Source of the DNA: Geobacter sp. UBA2189
GTDB taxonomy: Bacteria; Desulfobacterota; Desulfuromonadia; Geobacterales; Pseudopelobacteraceae
DNA: 64,000 bases
Assembly: GCA_002328035.1 (NCBI GenBank)
Contig: DCVL01000046.1
Coordinates: 5,088 to 69,087 of the forward strand
Reading direction: 5' to 3'
The position numbers were made by a program, and so were the translations under genes. Positions 17,743 to 26,969 of this stretch are shown one piece after another. Within the stretch, counting starts at the first letter, position 1, and each line of letters opens with the position of its first letter. The notes below the pieces were generated by a model. The model saw nothing but the letters and a program-made list of their open reading frames with translations, did not search any database and had not been told where the DNA came from.

Positions 17743-18072
17743 TCACCAGTCCTCATCCTGTTCAGACTTGTCTTCGTCATCAAAGACACTGTAACGCTCA
17801 TCATCTTCATCATCATCGTCATCAAACTCTTCAGAATATATATCCTCTTCAGCTTCCTCTTCACCTTTATCAATATATCTGTTTTGAGTATCTTCCGGTT
17901 CCGCAACGGCCTCAAAACTGGCAAGCATTTCAGGATTTGTGCAAAAACGACCATCCTTGAAATCACAATTATCAAGCTCACAAAGATCAAAAAGCTGTAT
18001 CTCGCTGCAAAGCCTTCGAGGCAACTCCTTTGGTTCCTCCTGTGAATTATTGGAATTTTCAGCAGCGATCAT
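17743..18072 (-). CDS. Small acidic Cys-containing protein coupled to fbp
   Basis: A 109-residue protein of unknown function. The N-terminal half contains five Cys in LCSEIQLFDLCELDNCDFKD and GRFCTNP, a possible metal site; the C-terminal half is extremely acidic (a run of Asp and Glu around 80-95). The ATG at 18072 overlaps the stop of fbp (ATGA), so expression is tied to fructose-1,6-bisphosphatase. A TTG start at 18078 is possible but less likely. Similar Cys-plus-acidic-tail proteins are common hypothetical proteins in this lineage; no function is claimed. Confidence 0.7.
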   Translation of the reverse strand: MIAAENSNNSQEEPKELPRRLCSEIQLFDLCELDNCDFKDGRFCTNPEMLASFEAVAEPEDTQNRYIDKGEEEAEEDIYSEEFDDDDDEDDERYSVFDDEDKSEQDEDW

Positions 18073-19016
18073 CCACAAACTCCATTAAGGAATTCTGTCG
18101 CCTTTGCAACATCATCCCTGCAACCAATATACACAGGCGCTCTTTGGTCAAGTGATTCAGGAGTCAAATCCAGAATCGGGGTACAGCCGTTTGTTGCAGC
18201 ACCGCCTGCCTGTTCTACCAGATAAGCCATAGGGTTCAGTTCAAAAAGCAGACGCAACTTACCGTTTGGTGAATCGGAAAGCGCAGGATACATAAAGATT
18301 CCTTTCCCCTTCATCAAAATCTGGTTGATATCCGGTACAAATCCACCAGAATAGCGAAGCTTTGAACCTTTTTGCTCAAGGTACCTGATAAATGCCTCGT
18401 TTTCAGGCGTATATTTCTTTCTCAGGCCGCCTGGTGAATAGATATCACCCACAGGCTGCATCTGCACATGCTCTCGTGTCAAAGTAAATTCCATAAGCTG
18501 ATTCATTGTAAATTCATAAACACCCTTGCCAACAGAATAGACCAGTGAAAGTCGTGGTCCATAAAGTATATACATCGCCCCAACCATCTTCCTACCCGGC
18601 TGCAGCAGGTTGTTACCCTGATAAATCCCTACAATAGTGCCCACAGCAAGGTTAACATCAACAAGTGATGAGCCATCCAGAGGATCATATGCAACAGAAA
18701 ACATCCCTTGAGGATTGCTGGTTACCTGAAAGATCTCATCCATCTCTTCAGAAGCTATGTTACAGACAACTCCTGAATGAATAAGTCGTTTGCGCATGAT
18801 TCTATCGGACAAGACATCAAGAGCAAGCTGTTCTTCACCATAAAGGTTTGATGTTCCGGCAACCCCAAGATCACCGGTTCGCACAGCATTGATAACATAT
18901 TTGCTGGCTTCGGCAATCTCACATAGAAGATGAACAAGATTATCACTGATATTCTGGTCTCTCAGGTGACGGCGAAAATCAGTCTGAAATTTGGTGGTGC
19001 CGGGCTCCTTCCCCAT
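18069..19016 (-). CDS. fbp: Fructose-1,6-bisphosphatase class 1
   Basis: A 315-residue enzyme of gluconeogenesis that removes the 1-phosphate from fructose-1,6-bisphosphate. The metal/phosphate site VAYDPLDGSS is present, as are ASEEMDEI near the N-terminal third (metal Glu residues) and LRYSGGFVPDINQIL. The C-terminal LRLLFELNPMAYLVEQAGG segment matches class 1 enzymes. Start ATG at 19016 follows AGGAGG. The last four bases overlap the following small acidic gene. Confidence 0.95.
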   Translation of the reverse strand: MGKEPGTTKFQTDFRRHLRDQNISDNLVHLLCEIAEASKYVINAVRTGDLGVAGTSNLYGEEQLALDVLSDRIMRKRLIHSGVVCNIASEEMDEIFQVTSNPQGMFSVAYDPLDGSSLVDVNLAVGTIVGIYQGNNLLQPGRKMVGAMYILYGPRLSLVYSVGKGVYEFTMNQLMEFTLTREHVQMQPVGDIYSPGGLRKKYTPENEAFIRYLEQKGSKLRYSGGFVPDINQILMKGKGIFMYPALSDSPNGKLRLLFELNPMAYLVEQAGGAATNGCTPILDLTPESLDQRAPVYIGCRDDVAKATEFLNGVCG

Positions 19017-19092
19017 TTACTGTTCCTCCTAGCAGATTAAATATTAAACTCGCTATAGATAGTACAGTATACGACTGATTTCAAGGGTAGAA

Positions 19093-19917
19093 TCAGGAAA
19101 CCGTCAGAAAGGATGAAAGATATGTGATCAAACCATCCATAAAAAAAACTGAAAACAGACTGGTAATTACAGCCCTTGTTGCAGCCTGAGGAATTTCAGT
19201 AGCGCTGGCTCCTACAGATAGGCCAGCATTACAACAGATGAGAGGAATCATAAGGCCGAAAGAACAGGCTTTAACTGTTAGAACCACGACCTCTCGCAAT
19301 CCTAGTGAAGCGACTATCCCCTGAATAAATTGATCGTAAGGGATATGATGCCCCAATGAAACGATCAGAAAACCTCCAATAAAAGCGGTCAATACAAAAT
19401 ATATTGTAAGAACAACTACAGATGCGCTAACCCCAAGCACTCGCGGAAGGAGCAGATAACGCTCTGGCTGAATTCCAAGCTGCTCCAATGCTGCAATTTC
19501 TCCATTAATCTTCATTGAACCCAGCTCCGCAGCAATCGCCGTTCCACTTCTGGCAATAACAATTATGGCTGTCAGCAGTGGGCCAAGCTCTAAAAAAACT
19601 ACCCATACCAATACCTTACCTGTCAGGGAACCGTTACCACCACCTACAAGTCCAACCACCTGACTGACAATAACGGTACCTACTATCAAGGCTACAAGCA
19701 GAATAATCCTTGCAGCCTCAAGCCCTGTAAAATATACCTGCTTAAAAAGAACTGTCGATATTGCCGAGTTGTTGATGGATGGCGGAGTAACAAGAAGAAA
19801 TATCACCTGTAACATCTGCCGTAAAAGTCTGACAAAAAACTGCCATCGACCAAGAATCCAGGATCCCAAGCGTTCAAAGATGGGAAGATATGTTTCAGAT
19901 GGAGTAGATCGTTCCAT
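19093..19917 (-). CDS. MlaE-family ABC transporter permease
   Basis: A 274-residue integral membrane protein of the MlaE (YrbE, DUF140) family, the permease of phospholipid-trafficking ABC systems between inner and outer membrane. Family landmarks: LVALIVGTVIVSQVVGLVGG, ELGPLLTAIIVIARSGTAIAAELG with the following MKINGEIAALEQLGI, and a C-terminal GVSASVVVLTIYFV type helix set. Five to six membrane segments. No MlaF ATPase or MlaD partner is adjacent; instead it overlaps the 3' end of a metallo-beta-lactamase-fold gene by 23 nt. The partners must be encoded elsewhere. Confidence 0.9.
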   Translation of the reverse strand: MERSTPSETYLPIFERLGSWILGRWQFFVRLLRQMLQVIFLLVTPPSINNSAISTVLFKQVYFTGLEAARIILLVALIVGTVIVSQVVGLVGGGNGSLTGKVLVWVVFLELGPLLTAIIVIARSGTAIAAELGSMKINGEIAALEQLGIQPERYLLLPRVLGVSASVVVLTIYFVLTAFIGGFLIVSLGHHIPYDQFIQGIVASLGLREVVVLTVKACSFGLMIPLICCNAGLSVGASATEIPQAATRAVITSLFSVFFMDGLITYLSSFLTVS

Positions 19918-20683
19918 CTCTTAGTAACTCAATCTGTCTGATTCCCATTTGCATTATTTCATCCTTGATGATCTCATAATACTGCGGTTTTGGATGTGTT
20001 ATAAGTATCCTTTTGGGCAGCACCTGTATCTTGGCCAGTTCTTTTTCGAGCAGGGAACAGCATAGGTGTTGGGTAAGCAACGATAGTGATTCCTGTGAGT
20101 TAGGGAATGAAACTTCAACTATAAGTGCATCAGCACCGGATGCATAACTCCATATTTCATTGGTTGGTCCGGTATCACCAGTATAAACCAGCCGCTTTCC
20201 AGCATGTTCAACAATATACCCTACCGCCGGTACCGTGTGATGAACCGGTATTGCCCTGATTTTATATTTATTATCACCGTTTTCCTCAAAATTTACATTT
20301 CCGATAACAACCGGTACACCTGCCTCAATGATGTTAAAGCGGAGAACAGGTTCTTCAGCAGTTGGCAGGGCAGTAAAATCAGGCCAGATAATCCCGTTAA
20401 ACAGATGTGTGTGCAAGGCATCAATAACTGAAGTCGTTGCAAAAACATCAACCTGATGTTTCAGGTTCTTGACAATTATATTATCTGCCAGAGCCGGAAT
20501 ACCACGAATATGATCCAGATGGGCATGGGTTATAAAGATATTCCTAATCTGCCACTGTTCCTCTTCAGTCAGCACCGAACCTATTGTGCCAGCATCAAGC
20601 AGAAGTGAATCATCTATAAGAAAAGCCGGTGGTCGGAAATCTGGTAACTCAGCTCCGGCGCTACCCAGAATACGCAGCTTCAT
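19895..20683 (-). CDS. Metallo-beta-lactamase-fold hydrolase, cyclic nucleotide phosphodiesterase class II type
   Basis: A 262-residue protein with the metal-binding motif THAHLDHIRG (about residues 51-60), further metal ligands in AIPVHHT and VYTGDTG, and a closing LITHPKPQYYE. The start MKLRILGSAGAELP and the DEGT-like DAGT are those of the family that contains class II cAMP phosphodiesterases (yeast PDE1, Vibrio CpdP) and related hydrolases. The gene immediately upstream encodes an adenylate cyclase, which supports hydrolysis of cAMP as the function. RNase Z-like or other phosphodiester activities remain possible from sequence alone. Overlaps the downstream mlaE-like gene. Confidence 0.78.
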   Translation of the reverse strand: MKLRILGSAGAELPDFRPPAFLIDDSLLLDAGTIGSVLTEEEQWQIRNIFITHAHLDHIRGIPALADNIIVKNLKHQVDVFATTSVIDALHTHLFNGIIWPDFTALPTAEEPVLRFNIIEAGVPVVIGNVNFEENGDNKYKIRAIPVHHTVPAVGYIVEHAGKRLVYTGDTGPTNEIWSYASGADALIVEVSFPNSQESLSLLTQHLCCSLLEKELAKIQVLPKRILITHPKPQYYEIIKDEIMQMGIRQIELLRDGTIYSI

Positions 20684-20744
20684 CTAATCTACCTCCCTGA
20701 AAGCAAACTCCACAGTGGCACTGTAAAAACCGTGACGTAACAAG

Positions 20745-22835
20745 CTACTTTGACTTAGCTGTATATACACCATCCCAGTCAGCAGGTGGTGGATATTCAA
20801 GATATTCTGAACAACGGGCGCTATATAGCTTTGACGGGCCGTCATTATGGTTTTCAGCAAGTTCGGTAAATATTGTTGCCGCAGCCTTGAAATGCTGTAA
20901 ACGGTACTTTTCAAGCGCCTCCTCAAAACGGGGCAAAATTTCCAGATTATTTATCATAAGCTCATACATTACAATTGGCAGATGTTTCCCTTTGACCCTT
21001 ACACGATCAACCTCCCTGAAGACAAATTTACCCTCAGGAATCAAATTTCGAGTATCCTCGCTAACCAGGATATGAGAACCATAATATTTGTTCAGGCCTT
21101 CAAGACGGGACGCAAGGTTTACCGAATCACCTATTGCAGTGTAATCAAAACGGATATCGGCTCCCATATTTCCAACAACCGCCGGACCGGTATTGACCCC
21201 TACCCCGATATCAAGGGTATGCATACCTCTTTCGGAAAAGCCTGAATTGAGGCGCTTCAATTCCTCCATCATCCTGACTGCCACAGTACATGCACGAAAC
21301 GCATGATCAGATACATCAAGAGGCGCATTGAAGATAGCCATTACAGCGTCACCTATGAACTTATCAAGCGTACCCTTTTCTTCCAGAACGATCCTCGTCA
21401 TAGGAGAGAGATATTCGTTAAGTAGCTTTACAAGTTCAGGAGGGGTCAAACTTTCTGAAACAGTTGTAAATCCCCTGATATCAGAAAACAGTATTGATAT
21501 CTCACGCTGTTCTCCACCAAGCACAAGCTTATCCGGATTTTTTTCTATTTCTTTAACAAGATCAGGGGAGACATAGTTGGAAAACGCCTTTTTCATCTGG
21601 CGACCTTTTTTTTCAACCACCAGATTACGCCATGATTCACTGCCCAGATAGGTGAGTGAAAGTCCAAGCATTGGATATATAAGGGTTAAATCTCTCAACC
21701 CTCTAGTGAAGGAAAAATAATTGAAGAGATAAAAAAGCAGGAAAGCACCGACAAAAGCAGCAAGACCGGCAAAGGTACCAGGCATAAAGGCCAGCACAAT
21801 CCCGAGGATTACCGGAAAGACGAATATACAGAGAATTTCCTGCATCTGCGTAACACCGTCATACTTGAGAAAACGATGTTCAATGGCATTTGCCGCAACG
21901 GTTGCATGCAACTCAACACCTGGCTGTGTAGCATCAAACGGAGTAGGCCTTATATCATAGATCCCTATCTCTGTGGCGCCAACAAAGGCGATAGTCCCTT
22001 CAAGCTCTAAAGGTTTAAGGCGTTTTTTTATGATATCGGCTGCAGATATTGTCCTGAATGAACCTTTAGGACCATAATAGTTTAACGACATTGTGCCATC
22101 TTCTCTTGATGGTATTCTGAGTGAACCTACCTGCAACCCGTCAATCCCATACTGCTTCACCTCAAGCATTATATCGCTATCCAGGTAATGACGAAGTGCA
22201 TTCATTGCAAGGGATGGATATATCTGGCCATCATAAAGCAGTAGAAGTAATGAACGGCGATAGAGACCATCACCATCAGGTCGTGCATTGAAAAAACCGA
22301 AATCAAGTGCTTTATCAGCAAGCTGAGGAAGGTTAAGATCAAGATTTGGATACTCAATCAATGGTATAGACTGTACCCCTTCCGCCACCTTCATCATTTT
22401 CACTGCAGAGTTTTCCAGTTGCGTTAAAGCAACCGGATCCAGAGGTTGATCCTCATCACGGAAGAAATAGCCCATCACCACATTGCCGGATTTGGCAATC
22501 GAAGAAGCCAGAGCAGAATCTGCAACAGAAGTCTGCGGTTCCGAAAACACGATATCAAGGGCTGTAACCTTGGCTCCATACATGGCAAGATTCTCTATCA
22601 ACTTACCTGTAACTTCCCTGGACCAAGGCCATCGGCCAATTTCTTTTATGCTGGCATGGTCTATGGCGACAACAACAACCGCCTTGTCAGGCTTTACCGA
22701 TCCACGGAGCCTGAAACGGGCGTCCTTTATACGGTAGTCAAGCTGTTGTAACATCTGTGGAGCCTGACGATAGCCGATAAAGGCAACAAAAGCGGCAAGC
22801 ACTCCAAACAGAATAAAAACCAGACGTTTTTTCAT
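20745..22835 (-). CDS. Membrane CHASE2-domain adenylate cyclase
   Basis: A 696-residue class III nucleotide cyclase. One N-terminal membrane helix (5-22), an extracytoplasmic CHASE2 sensor (about 35-320), three helices (about 330-400), the cyclase domain (445-620) and a C-terminal helical, TPR-like tail. Catalytic residues are all visible: metal Asp452 (LFSDIRGF) and Asp496, adenine-selecting Lys492 (DKFIGD) and Asp564 (FDYTAIGD), Asn573 and Arg577 (SVNLASRLEG). The Lys/Asp pair indicates ATP, not GTP, so cAMP is the expected product. It follows the FecR-type gene by 8 nt and precedes the phosphodiesterase-like gene by 61 nt. Confidence 0.93.
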   Translation of the reverse strand: MKKRLVFILFGVLAAFVAFIGYRQAPQMLQQLDYRIKDARFRLRGSVKPDKAVVVVAIDHASIKEIGRWPWSREVTGKLIENLAMYGAKVTALDIVFSEPQTSVADSALASSIAKSGNVVMGYFFRDEDQPLDPVALTQLENSAVKMMKVAEGVQSIPLIEYPNLDLNLPQLADKALDFGFFNARPDGDGLYRRSLLLLLYDGQIYPSLAMNALRHYLDSDIMLEVKQYGIDGLQVGSLRIPSREDGTMSLNYYGPKGSFRTISAADIIKKRLKPLELEGTIAFVGATEIGIYDIRPTPFDATQPGVELHATVAANAIEHRFLKYDGVTQMQEILCIFVFPVILGIVLAFMPGTFAGLAAFVGAFLLFYLFNYFSFTRGLRDLTLIYPMLGLSLTYLGSESWRNLVVEKKGRQMKKAFSNYVSPDLVKEIEKNPDKLVLGGEQREISILFSDIRGFTTVSESLTPPELVKLLNEYLSPMTRIVLEEKGTLDKFIGDAVMAIFNAPLDVSDHAFRACTVAVRMMEELKRLNSGFSERGMHTLDIGVGVNTGPAVVGNMGADIRFDYTAIGDSVNLASRLEGLNKYYGSHILVSEDTRNLIPEGKFVFREVDRVRVKGKHLPIVMYELMINNLEILPRFEEALEKYRLQHFKAAATIFTELAENHNDGPSKLYSARCSEYLEYPPPADWDGVYTAKSK

Positions 22836-22843
22836 GCCTGTAC

Positions 22844-23890
22844 CTATTTACCCAGCGTTTTCAGAAAGGTTTCTGCGTTGCTACGCTGTTTGCCCTGCGG
22901 ATACTGCCTCAGATACTGGTCAAAACGCTGACTTGCCTGATTAACAAATCCCATCTCGTTAAGTACCTGAGCTGCATTAAACAGAGCCACCTCTGCCTGG
23001 GACAAATTTGGATATTCCTCCAGAACAAGCAGGTACTCAGCCAGAGCCAACTCAGGGTTTGAGAGGAATCTTCCATAAACAGCCCCCCTTTCAAGATGAG
23101 CATCAGCCCTTACAGCCTCTTCCCTGGTCAGATCTAGTGCAATCTGGAAAACATGCAGCGCCTCCTGGTATTTTCCACTGTCAGCCAGGTAGTGACCGTA
23201 ATTTATGTTCCATCTTGCTATAATTTCAGCAATACGACCTGAATCAGTCCAGTCAGCCGGAGGCTCTGCTGCTGTCACCTTGTCAAATATATCTTTTGCC
23301 TGTGCAACAGGACTGCCAGACTCAATTTTAAGAGGCTCAACGGGAGTAATACCCCTTGTGTTCTGAGTCATTGTACCGGCAGTAAGTGGTTGTTGTTCTC
23401 CGTTGCCGTCGCCTGAAACAGCAACCTTACCTTCATTACCGAAGAAGACGTTTGCCTGTCCCTGTGACAGCATCAAAAACTCGGTTCCTTTGATACCGGC
23501 GACGGCAGTACCACTTCTTACAGTCATGCCACTCTGTCTGCCACCAAATTTTACGACAGATGCCCTCAGTTTACCCTGAGCCAGATTAAACGCTCCTTCA
23601 CGCCTGTTTTTGGTAAGAAGGAAGCTGTTAATCTGAAATTCACTGTTATTGGCAAGGGTAAATTTACTCTTGTCATTCAATGTCAATTCGACCCAACCCT
23701 TTGAGCCGGTTTTGATCCAGGTACCAGTGCTGACAACAGTACCTTTTGTAAGCGCACTGTAAGGTATCCCTGTCTTTAGACGGATGAAAGCTTCGCCGTT
23801 AAGCCCTGTAACCTTGCCAACAGCTGCAGCAAAAGCCATTGTTGGCAGTAGAAGCATAAGCAAGATAAGGACAAATAAACGTTTTTTCAT
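22844..23890 (-). CDS. Exported FecR-domain protein with TPR repeats
   Basis: A 348-residue exported protein. The ATG at 23890 follows GGAGG and opens a signal peptide (MKKRLFVLILLMLLLPTMAFA); an ATG at 23938 would add 16 atypical residues. The FecR domain (about 30-175) contains GTWIKTGSKGWVELTLND, FTLANNSEFQIN and SGTAVAGIKGTEFL, as in FecR proteins that sit in the envelope beside CHASE2 cyclases. Residues 230-345 hold TPR-like helices. Co-occurrence of FecR and CHASE2 cyclase is a known genomic pattern; the FecR protein is likely an extracytoplasmic partner or ligand presenter for CHASE2. A sigma-70 promoter lies about 72 nt upstream. Confidence 0.88.
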   Translation of the reverse strand: MKKRLFVLILLMLLLPTMAFAAAVGKVTGLNGEAFIRLKTGIPYSALTKGTVVSTGTWIKTGSKGWVELTLNDKSKFTLANNSEFQINSFLLTKNRREGAFNLAQGKLRASVVKFGGRQSGMTVRSGTAVAGIKGTEFLMLSQGQANVFFGNEGKVAVSGDGNGEQQPLTAGTMTQNTRGITPVEPLKIESGSPVAQAKDIFDKVTAAEPPADWTDSGRIAEIIARWNINYGHYLADSGKYQEALHVFQIALDLTREEAVRADAHLERGAVYGRFLSNPELALAEYLLVLEEYPNLSQAEVALFNAAQVLNEMGFVNQASQRFDQYLRQYPQGKQRSNAETFLKTLGK

Positions 23891-23961
23891 AAAAAACCTC
23901 CATAGAAGATAGTTTGGTAAAATTCGTAACAGATTCATAAAGGTGATAATTACTTTGCCTG

Positions 23962-23989
23962 ATTGTATCAGTATTTAAGATTGAGTCAA
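23962..23989 (-). promoter_or_regulatory. Sigma-70 promoter of the FecR-cyclase operon
   Basis: On the minus strand, TTGACT (23989-23984) is separated by 16 nt from TACAAT (23967-23962), 72 nt before the FecR gene start. Both boxes are within one to two bases of consensus. Confidence 0.55.
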
Positions 23990-24102
23990 ACATTGGAAAA
24001 ATAAAATATCCCTTATCAAAGAACTTGAGTATCAGAAGGTATCTGGTATTCTTGAGAGGAGCTTAAAAAAAGAACTTCACTTGGCAATCTGGAGAAATCT
24101 AT

Positions 24103-26418
24103 ATGAACGAGCCTCAGACACCCGATATGAGTCTGCTGAAGCAGCAACTGGAATATCGTAAAAGACTGATGGACAAGATAAACGAGATCCATTCAGCTGA
24201 TAACCTGAACACGATACTGTTGCATATAAAAGACAGTATAGCTGATCTCTTCAGCGCTCAACGAATCACAATATATCTTGCGGATGCCAAAAGAAACCTC
24301 CTGATATCAAAGGTACTTTCAGGAACTGAGGTAAAACAGATAGTCGTTCCTATCTCTGACGCAAGCCTTGCCGGATACTGCGCTATCTCTGGTACGGTTC
24401 TTAATATCAAAGACGCATACAACGAACATGAACTGAAGATGATAAGCTCCAATCTCAACTTTGATAAAACCTGGGATCAAAAGACAGGATTTATAACCAA
24501 ACAGGTTCTTTGCGTTCCGATGAAATTTCAGCGAACACTTATCGGTGTAATCCAGATAATAAATAAACAGAACGGAATACCGTTTGATGATACCGATATA
24601 ACATATGCATTGGAGCTTGGAACATCGCTTTCCATAGCAATACACAACATATACCGCCTACAGGTAACAACCAAGATAATCCGACAACGAAGCCGCTACA
24701 ACTATCTTCTTGATCACAACATAATTGATGAGAAAACTATTGAGAAGGCATCCGTACATCCTGACGTTGCCAGGTTTGGGCTTGATGCCGTTTTGATGCG
24801 TGAATTCAAGGTTCCAAGAGAAGAGATGGCAAAGGGGCTCTCCCTCTTTTTCGGGTCTGAATTCATCAAATACGAACCTGCCACACCATTAATGGAAGAT
24901 GAACTGCTAAAGCGGGTCAGACCTGACAGACTGGCAAAGGAATGGTGGCTTCCATACAAGGTTGAAAACGGGGTGCTGTACATCATAATGGATGATCCTA
25001 CTGATCTGGGACGCCAAGACATAATAAGGTTCATCTACCCTGAATATAAAAGAATAAGTTATGTAGGAGCCTTCAGGGATGATATTCACAGTTTTATAGG
25101 TCTGTTTTACAACAAAGGTACCGCCATATCTTCCGGCGGCAGTATTGACGAGCTTATAAACAAGCTGGATTCAACCGACGAACCTGAGATAGAGCAGGAG
25201 TCTTCAAAGGTTTCCGAACAGGACAGCGTTATTGTCCAGTTGGTAAACAAGATCATAATTGACGCAGTGCAGAGCAAGGTCTCTGATATTCATATAGAGC
25301 CATATCCTGGCAAGGAAGATGTAATAGTAAGGTACAGAGTTGATGGCCGCTGCAAGGTATACCAGAGGATTCCTTACAAATACAAATATGCAATACCGTC
25401 ACGGATCAAGATTATGTGCGGGCTTGATATCTCCGAACGCCGTAAACCACAGGATGGAAAGATAGATTTCAAGAAGTTCGGGCCACTAGATGTAGAACTC
25501 AGGGTTGCCACTGTCCCGACAGCCGGTCAGCTGGAAGATGTGGTTATGCGAATCCTTGCCTCAGGCGAGGCTGCCCTGCCATATGATAAGCTTGGACTCA
25601 CAGAACGGAACAGTAAGGTGTTGCTCGAATGTATCAATCAGCCTTACGGACTTATCCTTGTCGTAGGACCGACCGGCTCCGGAAAGACCACCACACTGCA
25701 TTCAGCCATCTCCGTAATCAACACACCGGAAACCAAGATCTGGACAGCTGAAGACCCTGTTGAGATCACCCAGCGCGGCTTACGTCAGGTACAGGTTCAT
25801 CCAAAGATAGGCTTTACCTTTGCAGCAGCCCTCCGCTCTTTTCTCCGTGCAGACCCTGATGTCATAATGGTGGGTGAAATGAGAGATCAGGAGACTGCAG
25901 AGATAGGGGTGGAATCATCTCTTACCGGTCACCTGGTTTTTTCAACGTTACACACAAACTCAGCGCCAGAGACTGTTACACGCCTGCTTGATATGGAGCT
26001 TGATCCCTTCTCGTTTTCAGATGCCATCCTCTGCATACTTGCCCAAAGATTATGCCGCCGCCTATGCGACTGCAAACAGGAGTACAAGCCGGAAAAGAAG
26101 GAACTTGAAGAAATTATTATGGAATACGGGATTGAGGCATTCAGAAAGACCGGTATAAATCCTGCGGAGATCAAGCTGCACAAGGCTGTTGGATGCCCAA
26201 AATGCGGCGATTCAGGCTACAAAGGTCGCCTTGGACTGCACGAACTGTTACAGGGTACTGACGAAATGAGAACGCTTATAAAAAGGAAGTCAGAGATTGA
26301 ACTTATTCGTAAACAAGCTGTTGCCGACGGAATGACAACACTCAAGCAAGATGGAATTCTTAAGTGTTTTCAAGGTCTTACTGATTTAAAAGAGGTAAGA
26401 AAGGTCTGCATTAAATAA
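24103..26418 (+). CDS. GspE/PilB-type secretion ATPase with N-terminal GAF domain
   Basis: A 771-residue ATPase of the type II secretion / type IV pilus assembly family. Residues about 25-185 form a GAF domain, a ligand-sensing fold not found in standard PilB. Residues about 205-340 resemble the GspE N-terminal domain, and the motor follows: Walker A GPTGSGKTTT near 521-530, Asp box and DPDVIMVGEMRDQETAEIG Walker B/His box. A zinc tetracysteine is formed by RRLCDCK and GCPKCGDSGYKGR, typical of assembly (not retraction) ATPases. It stands apart from pilus genes; the nearest partner is a minor-pilin/PilY1 operon 28 kb away. Start has GGAG upstream. Confidence 0.92.
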   Translation: MNEPQTPDMSLLKQQLEYRKRLMDKINEIHSADNLNTILLHIKDSIADLFSAQRITIYLADAKRNLLISKVLSGTEVKQIVVPISDASLAGYCAISGTVLNIKDAYNEHELKMISSNLNFDKTWDQKTGFITKQVLCVPMKFQRTLIGVIQIINKQNGIPFDDTDITYALELGTSLSIAIHNIYRLQVTTKIIRQRSRYNYLLDHNIIDEKTIEKASVHPDVARFGLDAVLMREFKVPREEMAKGLSLFFGSEFIKYEPATPLMEDELLKRVRPDRLAKEWWLPYKVENGVLYIIMDDPTDLGRQDIIRFIYPEYKRISYVGAFRDDIHSFIGLFYNKGTAISSGGSIDELINKLDSTDEPEIEQESSKVSEQDSVIVQLVNKIIIDAVQSKVSDIHIEPYPGKEDVIVRYRVDGRCKVYQRIPYKYKYAIPSRIKIMCGLDISERRKPQDGKIDFKKFGPLDVELRVATVPTAGQLEDVVMRILASGEAALPYDKLGLTERNSKVLLECINQPYGLILVVGPTGSGKTTTLHSAISVINTPETKIWTAEDPVEITQRGLRQVQVHPKIGFTFAAALRSFLRADPDVIMVGEMRDQETAEIGVESSLTGHLVFSTLHTNSAPETVTRLLDMELDPFSFSDAILCILAQRLCRRLCDCKQEYKPEKKELEEIIMEYGIEAFRKTGINPAEIKLHKAVGCPKCGDSGYKGRLGLHELLQGTDEMRTLIKRKSEIELIRKQAVADGMTTLKQDGILKCFQGLTDLKEVRKVCIK

Positions 26419-26436
26419 GAAAGGGAGGCAAAAAAC

Positions 26437-26541
26437 ATGGCAACTTGGAAATGTGTGTGCGGCTTCACCAAAGAAAGCCGCTGTAAACCTCAAAAATGCG
26501 AAAAGTGTGGAGAAAAAGGGAAATTCACAAAGGCTGAGTGA
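26437..26541 (+). CDS. Rubredoxin-like RCKP-type mini-protein
   Basis: A 34-residue protein, too short for most gene callers, starting at ATG 26437 behind a strong GGGAGG site, 18 nt after the GspE-type gene. It contains CVCGF, then SRCKPQKCEKCGEKG: two CxxC/CxC-like Cys pairs arranged as in rubredoxin-type iron or zinc knuckles with the RCKP signature seen in a family of very small proteins. It probably binds one Fe or Zn. A hairpin terminator follows by 6 nt, so it ends this transcript. Confidence 0.75.
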   Translation: MATWKCVCGFTKESRCKPQKCEKCGEKGKFTKAE

Positions 26542-26546
26542 ACTCT

Positions 26547-26576
26547 AAAAGGCAGCCTATCGGCTGCCTTTATCTT
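26547..26576 (+). terminator. Intrinsic terminator
   Basis: Arms AAAGGCAGCC (26548-26557) and GGCTGCCTTT (26562-26571), loop TATC, with the T-containing tail TATCTT. It ends the GspE/mini-rubredoxin transcript. Confidence 0.8.
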
Positions 26577-26601
26577 ATAAACCTAATCCATATAAGATGT
26601 C

Positions 26602-26711
26602 CTCGCAAATTCTATCTGTCATCCCAGAATGCTTTTATCGGGGATACATAATTTCAATATGTTAAAGACTGGATTCCGGCTTAAAACAGTGCCGGAATGA
26701 CAGGTTGCGAG
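26602..26711. repeat. MITE-like palindromic repeat, copy 1
   Basis: A 110-bp element with outer inverted ends CTCGCAA (26602) / TTGCGAG (to 26711) and inner TGTCATCCC-type / GGAATGACA ends. The interior reads TTTATCGGGGATACATAATTTC, nearly the same as in the second copy at 36887-36990. GTCATTCCCG-type intergenic palindromes are a common class of non-autonomous or REP-like repeats. No gene inside. Confidence 0.65.
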
Positions 26712-26969
26712 TGCATCATATAAGCTAAAATTTTAATTACTATCCACTTCATATACTAATCTCTTTTCTCTTTGAACAACTCAATAAACCTAAAATCAAT
26801 AGGTCAACAACAGTCAAATAGGAAACAGAAGACTCCCCCTACTTAGACTGGCTTCCCTGTTTCAAATACTTTTTAAAGCTTATTACAAAATTGACCCAAG
26901 AAAACAGTTGACAGATTATTATTGAATTGCTATTGATAACAAAATTCATTTGCATGACAAGAGGGTAAT
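26712..26969. other. AT-rich intergenic region upstream of the first iron operon
   Basis: About 260 bp with no gene. Its last 60 bases hold the promoter/Fur-like box annotated separately. The remainder is AT-rich with no further structure recognised. Confidence 0.5.
26908..26950 (+). promoter_or_regulatory. Promoter overlapped by Fur-like box, first iron operon
   Basis: -35 TTGACA (26908-26913), 17-nt spacer, -10 TATTGA (26931-26936). The -10 is covered by ATTGATAACAAAATTCATT (26932-26950), which matches the site upstream of the second feoA (42680-42698) at 16 of 19 positions. The AT-rich GATAA/ATTCATT layout resembles Fur boxes. Iron repression is therefore inferred, 20-40 nt upstream of the DUF3793 start. 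Confidence 0.5.

Noticed and set aside
17673..17990. 105-codon minus-strand frame overlapping the acidic protein gene
   Set aside because: Shadow of the Asp/Glu-rich coding region in another frame; Met/Lys-rich low-complexity content.
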